DNA of 20,085 nt from Thamnocephalis sphaerospora. Taxonomy: Eukaryota > Zoopagomycota > Zoopagomycetes > Zoopagales > Sigmoideomycetaceae. Below the pieces are notes generated by a model. That model was given only the letters and a program-made list of their open reading frames with translations. It did no database searches and had not been told where the DNA came from. The DNA is taken from contig KZ992702.1 in the NCBI GenBank assembly GCA_003614735.1, forward strand, positions 1-20,085. The letters are read 5' to 3'. The position numbers and the translations under genes were made by a program. Of the stretch, positions 9,401 to 17,426 are shown in pieces. Every line of letters begins with the position of its first letter. Within the stretch, counting starts at the first letter, position 1.

Positions 9401-11160
9401 AGCAGTTTGGTCTCGGCCGCATTACCCGTCTCCTGCATAATGATATAGGCAGAGTCATTGCTGCGTGCGCGTCCTCGTGACTGGATGTACGCGCGCAGCG
9501 TGCTGAAGAAACCGAATCTGTCGTTTGGCGATACGTTAGCTGGCCGCAAGCTCGCACTCTGTCCTGTTTGCGTTGGCCACTTGCCTGATGACTACATTAC
9601 ACTTTGGAATGTCCAGGCCTTCCTCGCCCACATTGGTGGCGATAAGCAGGTTAGTGTGACCCTGGCGGAACTTGTCCACCACCTTGTTGCGCACAACATA
9701 GGACATCTGCTTGTCGCCCATGTCTGCGGATCCGCTGCCAACCATGGCTTCGGCACGGATAATGCCCTCCATGTGAGGAAGTCCGCGGATGACATCTAGC
9801 AGCATAAAGGCCGTCTTGCGCCGATCTACAAACACGATACCCTGAAAGTTGTCCAGCTGTCGTGCAAATCTGGTGAGCACTTCGATGAGCCGGAGCAGTT
9901 TGGGCGACATGTGGCGGAGGCTAAGCGTCGGCGGCTCAAAGGTGTGGCGGCGAATGATCTTGATGACGCGCTCGGTGGTGCCACGCGTTTCGGGGCATTT
10001 TATACCATTCAGATAGCGGTTTAGCGCAAACTCGTGCGGGAACCGTTGGTTGACGTCTCGTAGATATGCAAACCACACGTGATCAGAGCACCACGGGCCA
10101 AGGGTGGACAGGGCGTACTCGGCGTCCGAAAACAGCTTACGCAAATTATCACTGAAACCGAAGCGACGCAGCAGGCGATAGAGCGGCGTCGCGTCAAACG
10201 TGTCGGACGGATCGTAGTGCAGAATACACTGGCGTGGAGGTATGATGTACCGCCGTAGCGCGGCAATATTGCTGACGGTGAAGATGCGTGCGCCTAGCGC
10301 CTGTTCGAGCATGCTAAACGCAGTACAGCACGTGCATGAGCGGATGCAATGTACACTGCTGGTGTCACCCGATGGCACCATTGCCCGCGCGCATCCAGTG
10401 CCTACCCTGCGCTCACGGCGACGTTGCGCTTTGCGTCCAAAGGCGACGCAGTCATTGCAAAGATACGCGGCCGATTTTCGGGCTCGCTGGTCCAGTAGAA
10501 CTCGCGCATCATCTCATTGTACGGGTGTCGCTTCTTGCTGTGATGGCACTCGTCGATGATAATGAGGGCCAGCTCGTTGATGCTGAGAAAGCCGTGGCGG
10601 AGCGCATTTAGCAGAATCTGAACGGTCATCACCATGATATCCTTTGCAGCCACCTCCTCGCGCCAGACGCGCATGTCCCAAAGATCCTGCATCATGCCAC
10701 CGCGGTACTCGGCGACCGTGTACGGACAGTGTCTACGGATTTCCACCGCCTGCTGCTCAACCAGGCTAAGGTGGTTGACGAGAAACGCAACAATCCGCCG
10801 CGCCGGCTTTTTCTGTGCACCGCCGCGCATGGCGCGCCGCGTAAGCTAGGGACATCTCGATAGCGACCGTCGACAGCGGCGTACCTGGTCAGATGCAGGT
10901 GTATCAGCCCCCTCAGCGGCGGCATCCGCAGCAGCTGCGCCATCACTGCCGTTTTTCTTCCGCTGTTCGTCCAGCACATGGCGAATGAGCAAGGCCGACA
11001 CTAGCGTCTTGCCAGCGCCCGTTTCCATCACAGCAATGGCATTTTCGCGTTTCGCATGTTCAAGCAATTCCAGCTGGTAGTCGCGTGGCGCGATCGCTGC
11101 AGCCGATGCCGCCGCCACCTGCTCCACCTCGGGAGTGACCGCAATCTCGCCTGGTGTCAT
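6413..11160 (-). CDS. DCL: Dicer-like ribonuclease (helicase, dimerisation, PAZ-like, two RNase III domains, dsRBD)
   Basis: Five exons in transcript order: 10885-11160, 10406-10812, 9585-10313, 6755-9517, 6413-6695; 1485 aa. Domains: DExD/H helicase (ETGAGKT 46-52, DECH 179-182, TAS, QSRGRAR 483-489); Dicer dimerisation fold about 575-655; PAZ-like region about 850-905; RNase IIIa (ERLEVLGDSFLK, about 1000-1011, with DVVE 1136-1139); RNase IIIb (ERLEFLGDAVLD 1229-1240, with DVVE 1328-1331); C-terminal dsRBD split by the last intron; polyQ of 12 at 1457-1468. All acidic catalytic positions are present, so it should cut dsRNA to siRNAs. Intron 3 is GC-AG (9518-9584), joining CNVVI to RFGFFSTLRAYIQSRGRAR. 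The intron 1 acceptor could be 10813 (72 nt, preferred) or 10846 (39 nt); both keep frame. The ATG at 11160 has A at -3; an upstream GTG is not used. Confidence 0.95.
6467..6502 (-). repeat. CAG/CAA repeat coding for polyGln at the Dicer C-terminus
   Basis: Twelve consecutive Gln codons, a mixture of CAG and CAA, sit between the dsRBD and an acidic tail (NMNDDDALTTDA). The mixed codons would stabilise the tract against slippage. A polyQ tail is not part of the core Dicer architecture. Confidence 0.9.
9518..9584 (-). other. GC-AG intron in Dicer
   Basis: Donor ATCAG|GCAAGT, an ideal GC-type donor; acceptor CGACAG; branch point CTAAC; 67 nt. It joins the helicase strand GLDIPKCNVVI to RFGFFST with an arginine codon split across the junction. 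The continuous sequence matches the Dicer helicase C-terminal block, and no GT donor nearby gives this join. Confidence 0.85.
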
Positions 11161-11789
11161 GGTGCGGTGTGCAGCCACCGTAAAGTGTGTAAGCAGCAGG
11201 GGTAGCGTAAGGTCAGCACGCTCAAAGGGGAAGGTACAGACAAGCGTGTGGTGAGGAGCGTCAAGCGGAGACGGACTGCGGCAAACATGATGCTTTTGAC
11301 ATGAAATAGACTGTCGGCGATCAATGAGCCCCCTTTCTCGCCAGATTGTGTATGCTTACAAAACGACAAAATAGAGAAAGGGATGACGCTGCGTGGTTTG
11401 ACATGCAGTCAATGGGTTCATGATGACAACGTATGCTCTCCACGCTTGAATGGAGGCTCAAGCAAATGAGCTTGTATTTGCGTCACCCATTGAAGCGCAC
11501 AATGGCGTGAATGGGCGGGTGAATGGGCGGTGAATGTGCATAGGTAACGTCACACGGTGTCGGCACAGGGTGCAGCAAGCAATAGAATGCAGAGTATGGA
11601 GGGGCACGAAGCCGCCACGCGGCACTCTTGGCGTAAAGCAAAGACGAGCAAGTAGGTTAGGACAGAAGAATAGGGGCAGGATAAAGACGATGTGCGCGTG
11701 CATAGGTACGGCACGCCATTTCAACGGAATGTACAGGGGCGACGCGCCAAACAAGGCACCTCTGCGCAGGCGGGCGCCTGGTCTGCCTG
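11161..11789. other. Intergenic: Dicer promoter/5' leader and 3' UTR of the next gene
   Basis: The 629 bp lie between two genes on the - strand. Only short low-quality ORFs are present (for example 11458-11754 on - and 11534-11854 on +), with no recognisable domain and no link to neighbours through normal introns. A small tandem duplication, two perfect copies of GTGAATGGGCGG at 11507-11530 followed by a partial third, is the only repeat seen. There is no clear TATA box or poly(A) hexamer. Confidence 0.55.
11507..11530. repeat. Two tandem copies of a 12-bp unit
   Basis: GTGAATGGGCGG is repeated perfectly at 11507-11518 and 11519-11530, and TGAATG begins a degenerate third copy. It lies about 350 bp upstream of the Dicer start. 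It may be simple slippage or a repeated protein-binding site; nothing in the sequence decides. Confidence 0.7.
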
Positions 11790-14046
11790 CTATCGCGGCA
11801 GGCCGGTCGTCATGGCGCTGGCCAGGCTGCCTGACTGCATGGCGGTTGCGGTAGCTAGGTCAGCGGTGATGGACGAAGACAGCTCGCTAGGCATTCCTGG
11901 TACCGACAGTTGAAAGGTAGACAGCGACTGTTGAACATCCTGCGCCAGCGACTGCTGCATCTCCTGCGGTCATGGTAGCCAGCGTGAGCATTTACGTAGC
12001 ATGCACACGGACTGCACGCGCACCCACCACCGGTAGATCCACCGTGTCCATCGGCGTGACCGGAATAAATATGACCTTTTCCAGTTTGTAGACGGTATCA
12101 CCGTGAAAGTAGTTGGCCACCACCGTCACCTCGCAGCTTTGCGAGCTTTCGTTGGCAATGCCCGTCAGCGTGCCGCCCTCCCAACGCAGCCAGTCGGGTA
12201 GCCACGGTGAGTGGAATACCACCTTGGGGGCTGTCGGCAGCGTATGGTTAGCTGTGTCCCGACGGTCTGGCACAAGACGCGCCCATTACGCACCGCGCAT
12301 TTGTGGATCCCAGACGCGTGGCGAATACTCAAACTTGCCCCCGATGCTGACGGCTTTGGGTGGAGCGCCGGCGATTCGACGGACAAACTCACGAAACTCC
12401 CAGGCGCCCGATGGTCGCTTTTTCGCCTCAACGCTCCACACGTGGTTTCCCTTTGATTTCGTCTTTTTCCCCTCTTCGTTGAAGCGACTAATATACCTGC
12501 GGCAGTCGCGAGTAGCGCAGCGTCAGCATCACGCGAACCAACAGCACGCCATGGCATATGCAGTACACACCGTTGATTCCACAAATACAGCTTCACCTTG
12601 CGCATGGGCATGAACTCCTCGGTGTAGCCGTGCCGCTGCAGCTCTTCCATGAATGCGTTGGTAAATGCCTGAATGCGAAATTTGAACGGGCGAAAGTCGG
12701 CCGACTGATCCATTTTGAGCATCTTTTTCGCCATGAGCGTCTGGTGGCTGTGGCGCAAAGTCAGCTAAACGCGCATTCGCATCGCCATCCATCTGGCCAC
12801 CCACATGGCGTCGCCCTTGCTGTCCTTGGCATTGGCTGTATGCGGCACAGGTAAGCGGGTGCTAGCGAGGAAATCATATCCGCGCATACACTCACTGTTT
12901 GAGCAAATGGACTGCAGGAAACTGAAAAAGATGTGGTCAATCTGGACAAGCATGGCTGGCGCAATGGCCGTCGACTGCGCCGAGGTTGGTGCGTCGGACA
13001 TGGAGGCTATGGTAACGGTGTTTACCGCATTGCCGCCAGCGCCGCTCGCTGAACTTGTCACGTCGGACACGTGTCCTGAGCGCGCTTGTGAAGGAATAAT
13101 AAGGCTTCCGTCCACCAGTGTGCCATCCTATTCGTAGATCAGGTCAGCAGATGTCGGTAGACTCTGAGGTGAGCCATCGCACAGCACATCCGCCTACCGA
13201 AAAGAGCGCATTGGTAAAACTAGCTGCCGACACGGCTGGAGCAATGGGCTGTGCGCGCATGGCTGAGCTGTGGCCGGCTGACATGCCCTGGTTGGTTTTG
13301 CGGGCCTTTTGCGCGGCTGCCTGCTGGTGCTTGTTGGCCGCAGATCGCTGTTTTGCGCCGCATCGTCAGAATGCAATTCATCACGCTGAACGCTTTATGG
13401 CACTTGCTTTGTTGCGCATGTGACCATTGGCAGCGGCGTCCAGTTCCGAGCGCTGCGACGGCGACTGGGACGACTGAGACGACAACGTCCGATGCTGCTG
13501 CACCTGCGCTTGCGACTGCGCTGCATGATGAGCGACCGACTGATGCTGTTGCTGCTGCTGCTGCTGCTGTTGCTGTTGTTGCTGTGCCGGTGCAGCCGAG
13601 GATGCATGGAGATGTGCGTGATGCGCCGCGTGGGCAGACGGCGGATGATGTGCATTTGGTTGCGGCACTAGCGATGGCGGTGGCGCGGTGGGCGGCCCTG
13701 GCGGTGGCACCATTGCTGCCGTTACGACGCTTGACGAGTGGCTGGCCGCCGTCTGATGCGCCGACAGCTGCAGCGGGTCTATTAGTAACGGCGCCAGCAG
13801 TGGCCCAACGCGGGTAGCTACGCACTAGGGCGGCATACTTTGCCTTGAAGTCATTAAGCAACTCGATGGTCTTGACAATCTCGTGTAGACGGTGGAAAGC
13901 TTCGGTTTCTGAGCCGCGCTCAAACTGTTCTTTGGCCTCTTGCGCGTTCAGGATAACGCTGGTGGGCACGCGACGCGATTAGGCACGTCAAGGCAACCGC
14001 CGCCTGTTCACAGCGCCTACCTGTCAAACAGCTGAGATAGCTTCAT
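11790..14046 (-). CDS. Conserved-looking protein with polyQ/His-Pro-rich region and Ig-like (He_PIG-type) domain, function unknown
   Basis: Ten exons in transcript order: 14021-14046, 13826-13958, 13408-13767, 13198-13347, 12896-13127, 12805-12835, 12571-12747, 12294-12496, 12028-12230, 11790-11963; about 562 aa; introns 57-74 nt. Residues 1-53 are a helical charged N-terminus (NAQEAKEQFERG, EIVKTIELLNDFKAKY). Residues 54-223 are low complexity, with polyQ at 115-127. Then comes a block with the look of strong conservation: QIDHIFFSFLQSIC, IHQTLMAKKMLKMDQ, DFRPFKFRIQAFTNAF, WNQRYISRFNEEGKKTKSKG, NHVWSVEAKK, SPRVWDPQ. After it, SPWLPDWLRW...GTLTGIA...VTVVANYF fits the P.WL...G.LTG pattern of bacterial/fungal Ig-like He_PIG repeats. 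There is no signal peptide, so it is probably intracellular and possibly nuclear. Intron 3 is GC-AG. The donor of the last intron (12027, GTGGGT) was chosen for phase and length; alternatives exist. I do not recognise a named family. Confidence 0.75.
13348..13407 (-). other. GC-AG intron in the polyQ/Ig-like gene
   Basis: Donor AACAAA|GCAAGT, acceptor AAAACAG, 60 nt, possible branch point CTGAC. Phase 0 on both sides joins the polyQ exon to an open Gln/Ala/Lys-rich exon; the GT donor a few bases downstream breaks the frame. The support is weaker than for the other GC-AG introns because both flanks are low complexity. Confidence 0.6.
13546..13584 (-). repeat. CAG/CAA repeat coding for 13 Gln
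   Basis: Thirteen Gln codons (CAG with interspersed CAA) in exon 3 of the polyQ/Ig-like gene, flanked by His-, Pro- and Ala-rich sequence. On the other strand the same run gives poly-Leu ORFs that are artefacts. Confidence 0.9.
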
Positions 14047-14168
14047 ACTGGGTATGCGGCGACAGTCCCCTTGCGGTCGTGTAGAAACGGGGCGAGCCAA
14101 AGCGAACAAGGAGACCCACCCGTACACACCGCGCACACGCACACACACGCGCGTAGACGAAAGAGGGA

Positions 14169-14214
<46 letters not shown>

Positions 14215-14598
14215 GGTGGGGCCGTACGTAGCAGGGCCGCCGAGCGGAGGTGTGGGCAGACTCGTCGAGGTCGCGCCTACTTGGGGGTCGGCGTACGAGC
14301 GGCTGCTTAGGGTCAAGGCGTGCTAGGAAGTGGGGGTCAGCGGAAAGAGAAACAAGTGGCGTAGGCAGGGGGCATACTGGCCACCACCTTGCGCTTTACC
14401 ACCCCATGATTGGCTGGAACCAGGGCTTGAGGGACCTGCGCATGGTCACGTGCTGTGGCAGGATGAGAAGGGGTCAACATTGCCCCCGCCACTACCGCCG
14501 CTGGTAATTCTCCATCTTTGTCCAGCACCCTTAGCAGTGGCAGCCACACAGCGCGCTCCAGACGGCCATTTGATTACGCACCGACGGTGACAGTGGCT
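14047..14598. promoter_or_regulatory. Divergent intergenic region with a CA microsatellite
   Basis: The 552 bp separate the starts of the polyQ/Ig-like gene (-) and the 328-aa gene (+), so they should contain both promoters. The left part is dominated by ACAC-rich sequence, including a long (CA)n tract. ORFs through it encode only His-Thr or Cys-Val dipeptide runs and are artefacts. A CACGTG hexamer lies near 14446. No TATA box is clear. Confidence 0.5.
14172..14206. repeat. Dinucleotide microsatellite (CA)n
   Basis: A perfect alternation of C and A over 35 nt, preceded by shorter interrupted ACAC tracts (about 14120-14150) and followed by GCACACA. It lies 126 bp upstream of the start of the - strand gene, so length variation could affect that promoter. 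It is purely a sequence observation. Confidence 0.95.
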
Positions 14599-15781
14599 AT
14601 GGCGGACGCGAACAGGACAGCCGACGCGGGGCTTCAGAGCCTCCGCTCACCATCCACCAATGCCAAACGCCTATCTGGAGGTGGTTCCATTACCATTGGT
14701 GCCATGCTACCCATCGTCCAAGGGGGCGGCAGCGCTGGTAGCGGTAGTGGCAGCGGCGATGGTGCGGCGCAGACGGCACGGTCGACACACTATGAATTGC
14801 TACGCGAGCTGGCGCACAAGCGAATTGCCACGTTTATCTATCTGAAGCGCGCGCACGAAGGCCGCACCTACTATCTCAACACAACGTTTTTCACGCCAGA
14901 ACTGGTGGCCTCGCTAGGCGACGAGTCTACGCTGCTTCGCCGGTAGGCAATAGCGATGCATGCACGATCTTTATCACCCGGCTATAACGTTGGCCCAACG
15001 ACAGGGCATATGTCTTTTACGCGCTTGGCCAGAGTCTCGGCTCGCTGCTGGACATGTCCAACATCATGTACTTTACCAAGGCGCTAAACACATTGGCGCA
15101 AGAATACGACACATTTGCGGCTGAAGCGGCCAAGACCAAGCGTGTACGTGGCCTGAGCGTGCGACCTGCGATGCGTGTCGCTCACTGCGGTGTGAATGAT
15201 CAGCGCGTCAATCTGCGAAAGATGCGCATGCCCGGCGACGGCACCAGCAGCACGAATAGCGACAGTCACAGCAGCTATACGAGCATCTCAGCAATGCTGG
15301 AGCTGCCTACCAGCGAAGGAAGCGAGTATGCGCGCCTGGATCTGCAGCGGCCGGTGAGCTGTTGTCTGTGATACGGCGGTAACGACATGCTACTGACGAC
15401 GGGCGATGCTGGCCGGGCGTAGCCATTTGAAATTGATTACTGGCACACGCTCTATACGCTGTGTGATACATTCTGTGAAGTATACAGTAAGTTGCTCGAA
15501 GGTGCTACAGCATGCTGCGACCACAACTACTGGGAGCTCGTCAGTAAGCTGGATGCGCGGTTCAAAGTGAGTGCAGCAGAGCGACAGTCACACACGCACT
15601 AGACTGACAGTCTCTAACATGGTGGCTGTAGAAAATCATATCGCTACTGGTGAAGGAAATGGACGTGCTGACGCGGCGGTCCTTTAAGGAGGAATTTGCT
15701 GCGATTGATCCGCTGCTAGCATCGGCCGGCGGTGCGATGGTGCACGATGATGCTGACAACAGCAGCATCTACAGCTTGTAG
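14599..15781 (+). CDS. Conserved-looking fungal protein of unknown function
   Basis: Exons 14599-14942, 15005-15353, 15423-15566 and 15632-15781 give 328 aa. The introns (62, 69 and 65 nt) restore frame: LLRR|AYVFYALGQSL, LQRP|PFEIDYWHTLY, DARFK|KIISLLVKEMD. An additional 60-nt in-frame intron may exist at 15144-15203 (GTACGT..GATCAG), giving 308 aa. Residues 1-70 are Gly/Ser-rich; the rest is helical: HYELLRELAHKRIATFIYLK, AHEGRTYYLNTTFF, ALGQSLGSLLDMSNIMYF, then the C-terminal helices. The ATFxYLKRxHEGRxxxxNT pattern recalls an uncharacterised fungal family (UPF0744-like, from memory and not certain). There is no signal peptide or transmembrane segment. The start at 14599 was chosen because upstream in-frame sequence has no ATG. 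It converges on RTT109 with 69 bp between stops. Confidence 0.8.
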
Positions 15782-15850
15782 AAGTGCTATTTTATGTTTG
15801 TTGCTAATATAGATGGTTAGATGGCCAACATAATCCAGCGGTGACGGCAG

Positions 15851-17278
15851 CTAGGCCGGTTTGCGACGCTTGATGAGCCCCTGTAGATTGTTTACGGCGC
15901 GCGGCGTCTCGGTGGGCGTAGAGACAGGCCGCTTGCGTACCAATGACTGCAAATTGTTTACAACGGCGGAAACACCTTTGCTTTCAGTTGGCACGGCTGC
16001 ATCCGCTGGCTTTCCATCTGCTGCCACGGGCGACGATGCAACGACCACGGCTGGTACGATATGAGGGCAGACATGATGCTTTTTACACAGCATCGCCATC
16101 TTTTGCGTACAGGTGCGCGCTTCGGCAAGGGTAGCAAAGCCAGCGTGTCGCATGAGCCATCTTGTTACAGCGGCATACGCTCCGTCAGCATCGTCACGCT
16201 CCTTGGATGCTGAGTCAACTTTCTCGCCAGTGGGCAGAGATGCCGCATTGGTGCAAGCAGTCAGTCGTAGCGTGTATACGCCGGTAACGCGACCACTGCC
16301 GCACTCTTCTCCCAAAGCCAAAAGCGCCAAAAAGTCGCAAACACTCATGCCGGCCGATGCAGCGCCGTCTAGCATACGTGCAATAGGATCATCGGGAAAG
16401 CGTGGCAACACTCGACGGGCTTGTGCGTTCGGTGCATAGGGCACACCATAGCACCACCCGTGTCCAGCGGCGGCTCGCGCCCATTCGCCTAGTTCGCTTA
16501 CAGCATAGCCCGGCACTAGCCAGTACTGATGTTCAATGCCGTCACTGCTCACCTCATTCGCTGTATCCGCCTTGGCCGCATCCACACTATCGACTGCCAC
16601 AGGGACCCTGGAAGGGTTTTGCAACGCCTCCAATGTGCGCAGCCACCAGCGTACCAGTGCACGATCATCCAGAGCGCGTTTGCACGAATTCTCGGCCGAA
16701 TTGGCGAACAAATATTGCGGTTGGGCTCGTGCAAACACATGTATGTTTAGCGGAGCCACCGGCGTGCGCGTAGTGCGCATATAGTCCAGATAGCCAAGGA
16801 CTAGAGCTACTGCCGCTGAAAGCCGAGACGTTGCTCCTGCAGCGTGCGCCATATAGCCAGTCGTGTCGACCTTTTCCACATACAATGTCGTTTCTTCTGG
16901 CGCCTCTACAGCTGCTGCTGCTGCTGCTGCCGCCGTAGCTGACGCAGGCTTTTCCTTTGGTGTGTCCTCTGCAATAGAGGTTGCTGCGCCAGCATGGCGG
17001 TACTCGTAGATAGTCACGCCCGCCACAAGAACTGCCTCGGTATCTGTCGCGTCTGCATCGTCCGTACTCGCCAGCTGGTCCACTAGTAGCAGCCAGCTGC
17101 GGCGACGCGTGCTGCGGTCACGGTTGCGGTCGCCCGGAAAAAGTCGCGCAGGCTCGAACGAACTACACATGGACCAGGCACGTAGGGGCCGTGGCGACTG
17201 AACACGCGCCAACCACCGGTCCAGAAAGGACGCTAACATGGGCTCTGTTGCCGCCGCTGCTGCTGCGGTGGTGGTCAT
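15851..17278 (-). CDS. RTT109: Histone H3-K56 acetyltransferase Rtt109 (KAT11 family)
   Basis: A single-exon gene of 475 aa, the only intronless gene here. The start is the ATG at 17278, followed by Thr/Ala-rich residues; the open frame before it begins with a TTG and is not used. Rtt109 signatures: LYVEKVDTTGYM (Asp138, likely the equivalent of the yeast catalytic-site Asp89), NIHVFARAQPQYLFANSAEN, LVRWWLRTLE (Trp211-Trp212), YWLVPGY, WCYGVPY, RVLPRFPDDP (Asp296-Asp297), GEECGSGRVTG. Rtt109 acetylates new H3 on K56, and also K9/K27, together with Asf1 or Vps75. After DDP the family normally has the auto-acetylated Lys (K290 in yeast); here it is Ile299. The tail holds two copies of a basic motif (VNNLQSLVRKRP, VNNLQGLIKRRKP) separated by 22 residues. 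A poly-Ala run (about 115-123) is an insertion. It is divergent from CAF-1. Confidence 0.93.
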   Translation of the reverse strand: MTTTAAAAAATEPMLASFLDRWLARVQSPRPLRAWSMCSSFEPARLFPGDRNRDRSTRRRSWLLLVDQLASTDDADATDTEAVLVAGVTIYEYRHAGAATSIAEDTPKEKPASATAAAAAAAAVEAPEETTLYVEKVDTTGYMAHAAGATSRLSAAVALVLGYLDYMRTTRTPVAPLNIHVFARAQPQYLFANSAENSCKRALDDRALVRWWLRTLEALQNPSRVPVAVDSVDAAKADTANEVSSDGIEHQYWLVPGYAVSELGEWARAAAGHGWCYGVPYAPNAQARRVLPRFPDDPIARMLDGAASAGMSVCDFLALLALGEECGSGRVTGVYTLRLTACTNAASLPTGEKVDSASKERDDADGAYAAVTRWLMRHAGFATLAEARTCTQKMAMLCKKHHVCPHIVPAVVVASSPVAADGKPADAAVPTESKGVSAVVNNLQSLVRKRPVSTPTETPRAVNNLQGLIKRRKPA

Positions 17279-17426
17279 GGTGGTTTGTAATAGAGTGAAC
17301 AATGCACCAGCAGGTAAAAAGCGTTAGGCGGCAAGTCGCATTGCGCGACGCGTTTCGTGTCTTCTTTTTGGCGATTGTTGTCCGCTCGCCCATCACGCCT
17401 CATCGCATTCTCTGAGCACAGCGGAC
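17279..17426. promoter_or_regulatory. Shared RTT109/CAF-1 bidirectional promoter with cell-cycle-type motifs
   Basis: The 148 bp between the two ATGs must drive both genes. ACGCGT, the MCB core bound by MBF, is at 17348-17353. Overlapping its last base, TTTCGTG (17353-17359) is CACGAAA on the other strand, the SCB bound by SBF. TTTTTGGCGA (17365-17374) resembles an E2F/DP site. All three lie within 27 bp, about 50-80 bp from each gene. ACGCGT occurs at least ten more times in this window, so the single motif is weak evidence; the cluster and the G1/S roles of both genes make it plausible. Confidence 0.55.

Noticed and set aside
10846-10884. A 39-nt intron in Dicer
   Set aside because: Possible and in frame, but far below the 55-92-nt range of the others. 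The acceptor at 10813 (GCACAG) gives a 72-nt intron with a CTTAC branch site.
11158-11178. Upstream GTG start for Dicer
   Set aside because: Non-ATG starts are not expected in a fungal nuclear gene; the ATG at 11160 has a good context and precedes the helicase at the normal distance.
13220-13969. A continuous 249-codon ORF on the - strand
   Set aside because: Only its first part is used. A 58-nt intron (13768-13825) moves the gene to the polyQ frame, which joins cleanly on both sides; the single-frame reading ends without linking to the conserved exons.
14017-14316. ORFs with Cys-Val or His-Thr runs
   Set aside because: These are translations of the CA microsatellite, not genes.
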